Shown here: positions 63,901-64,000 of the stretch, one piece after another | How the letters are laid out: every line of letters starts with the position of its first letter | How positions within the stretch are numbered: position 1 is the first letter of the stretch | Origin: Allobosea vaviloviae | Lineage (GTDB): Bacteria; Pseudomonadota; Alphaproteobacteria; Rhizobiales; Beijerinckiaceae | Assembly: GCF_001298265.1 (NCBI RefSeq) | Contig: NZ_LGSZ01000009.1 | Span: 154,210 to 218,209, forward strand | Length of the DNA stretch: 64,000 nucleotides | Direction of reading: 5' to 3' | Made by a program: the position numbers and the translations under genes | The notes under the pieces: model-generated | What the model saw: the letters and a program-made list of their open reading frames with translations, nothing else | Told to the model about the DNA's origin: nothing | Database searches by the model: none

Positions 63901-64000
63901 TCATGGCTGGAATGCGGTCTTGGTTTTGGCCATGGCGTTGAGCACAGTGAGGAGCTTTCTGGCGACGGCGATGATGGCGACTTTGGTCGCGGCGGAGCGT
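63901..64000 (-). mobile_element. IS110-family-like transposase, 3' end only
   Basis: The last 33 codons of a frame cut by the right window edge read RSAATKVAIIAVARKLLTVL and then NAMAKTKTAFQP before the TGA at 63901-63903. This wording matches the C-terminus of IS110-family transposases, which carry a conserved helix of the type VAxxAVxRKLLxxxNAL. A family D palindromic repeat lies 20 bases beyond the stop codon. The catalytic parts are outside the window, so the call is tentative. Confidence 0.65.

Overview
The window is a GC-rich chromosomal segment of an alphaproteobacterium, most likely of the order Hyphomicrobiales (Rhizobiales); the protein sequences feel closest to Bosea and its relatives, but that genus guess is from memory only. 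Order-level evidence: a CckA-type hybrid kinase, CtrA-type boxes (TTAA-N7-TTAA) at flagellar operons, an alphaproteobacterial LexA box (GTTC-N7-GTTC) at recA, an EcfG-type promoter (GGAAC-N16-CGTT), an Irr-like iron box, a single-cysteine DksA, and a flagellar cluster with the rhizobial companions MotE and a DUF6468-like protein. No rRNA, tRNA or CRISPR array was found.

Layout. 0-11.5 kb: cut SDR reductase, secreted protein, icd, an inverted-repeat region, two lower-GC small ORFs, nhaA with a structured leader, a K+ channel/secreted protein pair, alaS and recA. 11.5-14.6 kb: a small membrane protein coupled to cckA. 14.7-30.9 kb: the flagellar block, made of flgB-flgC-fliE-fliQ-fliR-flhB (minus), fliO-fliP (plus), fliL-fliM-DUF6468-motE-large TPR protein (minus) and flgF-flgG-flgA-flgH (plus). 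31-39.2 kb: a signalling island with a Crp/Fnr regulator, a PAS-containing chemoreceptor behind an FNR/FixK-type box, a REC-HD-GYP c-di-GMP phosphodiesterase, a periplasmic SUOX-like protein without its cofactor cysteine, and a hybrid kinase with REC and HPt domains. 39-55.8 kb: dksA, an MBOAT/SGNH acyl-transfer pair, an SPFH protein, a carboxylase beta subunit, an ATP12 chaperone, a P1 peptidase, an Spy-like protein, a PsiF-like protein, nnrU flanked by an intact small membrane gene and its frameshifted copy, an HCCA isomerase, rpsD, murI, a MarR-GNAT protein and an amine oxidase. 55.8-64 kb: a heme-type TonB receptor, an orphan ABC binding protein, trmJ, a second chemoreceptor, an M19 dipeptidase and the 3' end of an IS110-type transposase at the window edge.

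How it fits together: CckA feeds the CtrA pathway, and CtrA-type boxes lie in front of the flgB/fliO and fliL operons, while flgF-flgH has a well-spaced sigma-54 promoter candidate. Motility genes, two chemoreceptors and a c-di-GMP phosphodiesterase/hybrid-kinase module therefore sit together. Palindromic intergenic repeats of several families mark many gene boundaries, and the IS110 remnant ends next to one of them.
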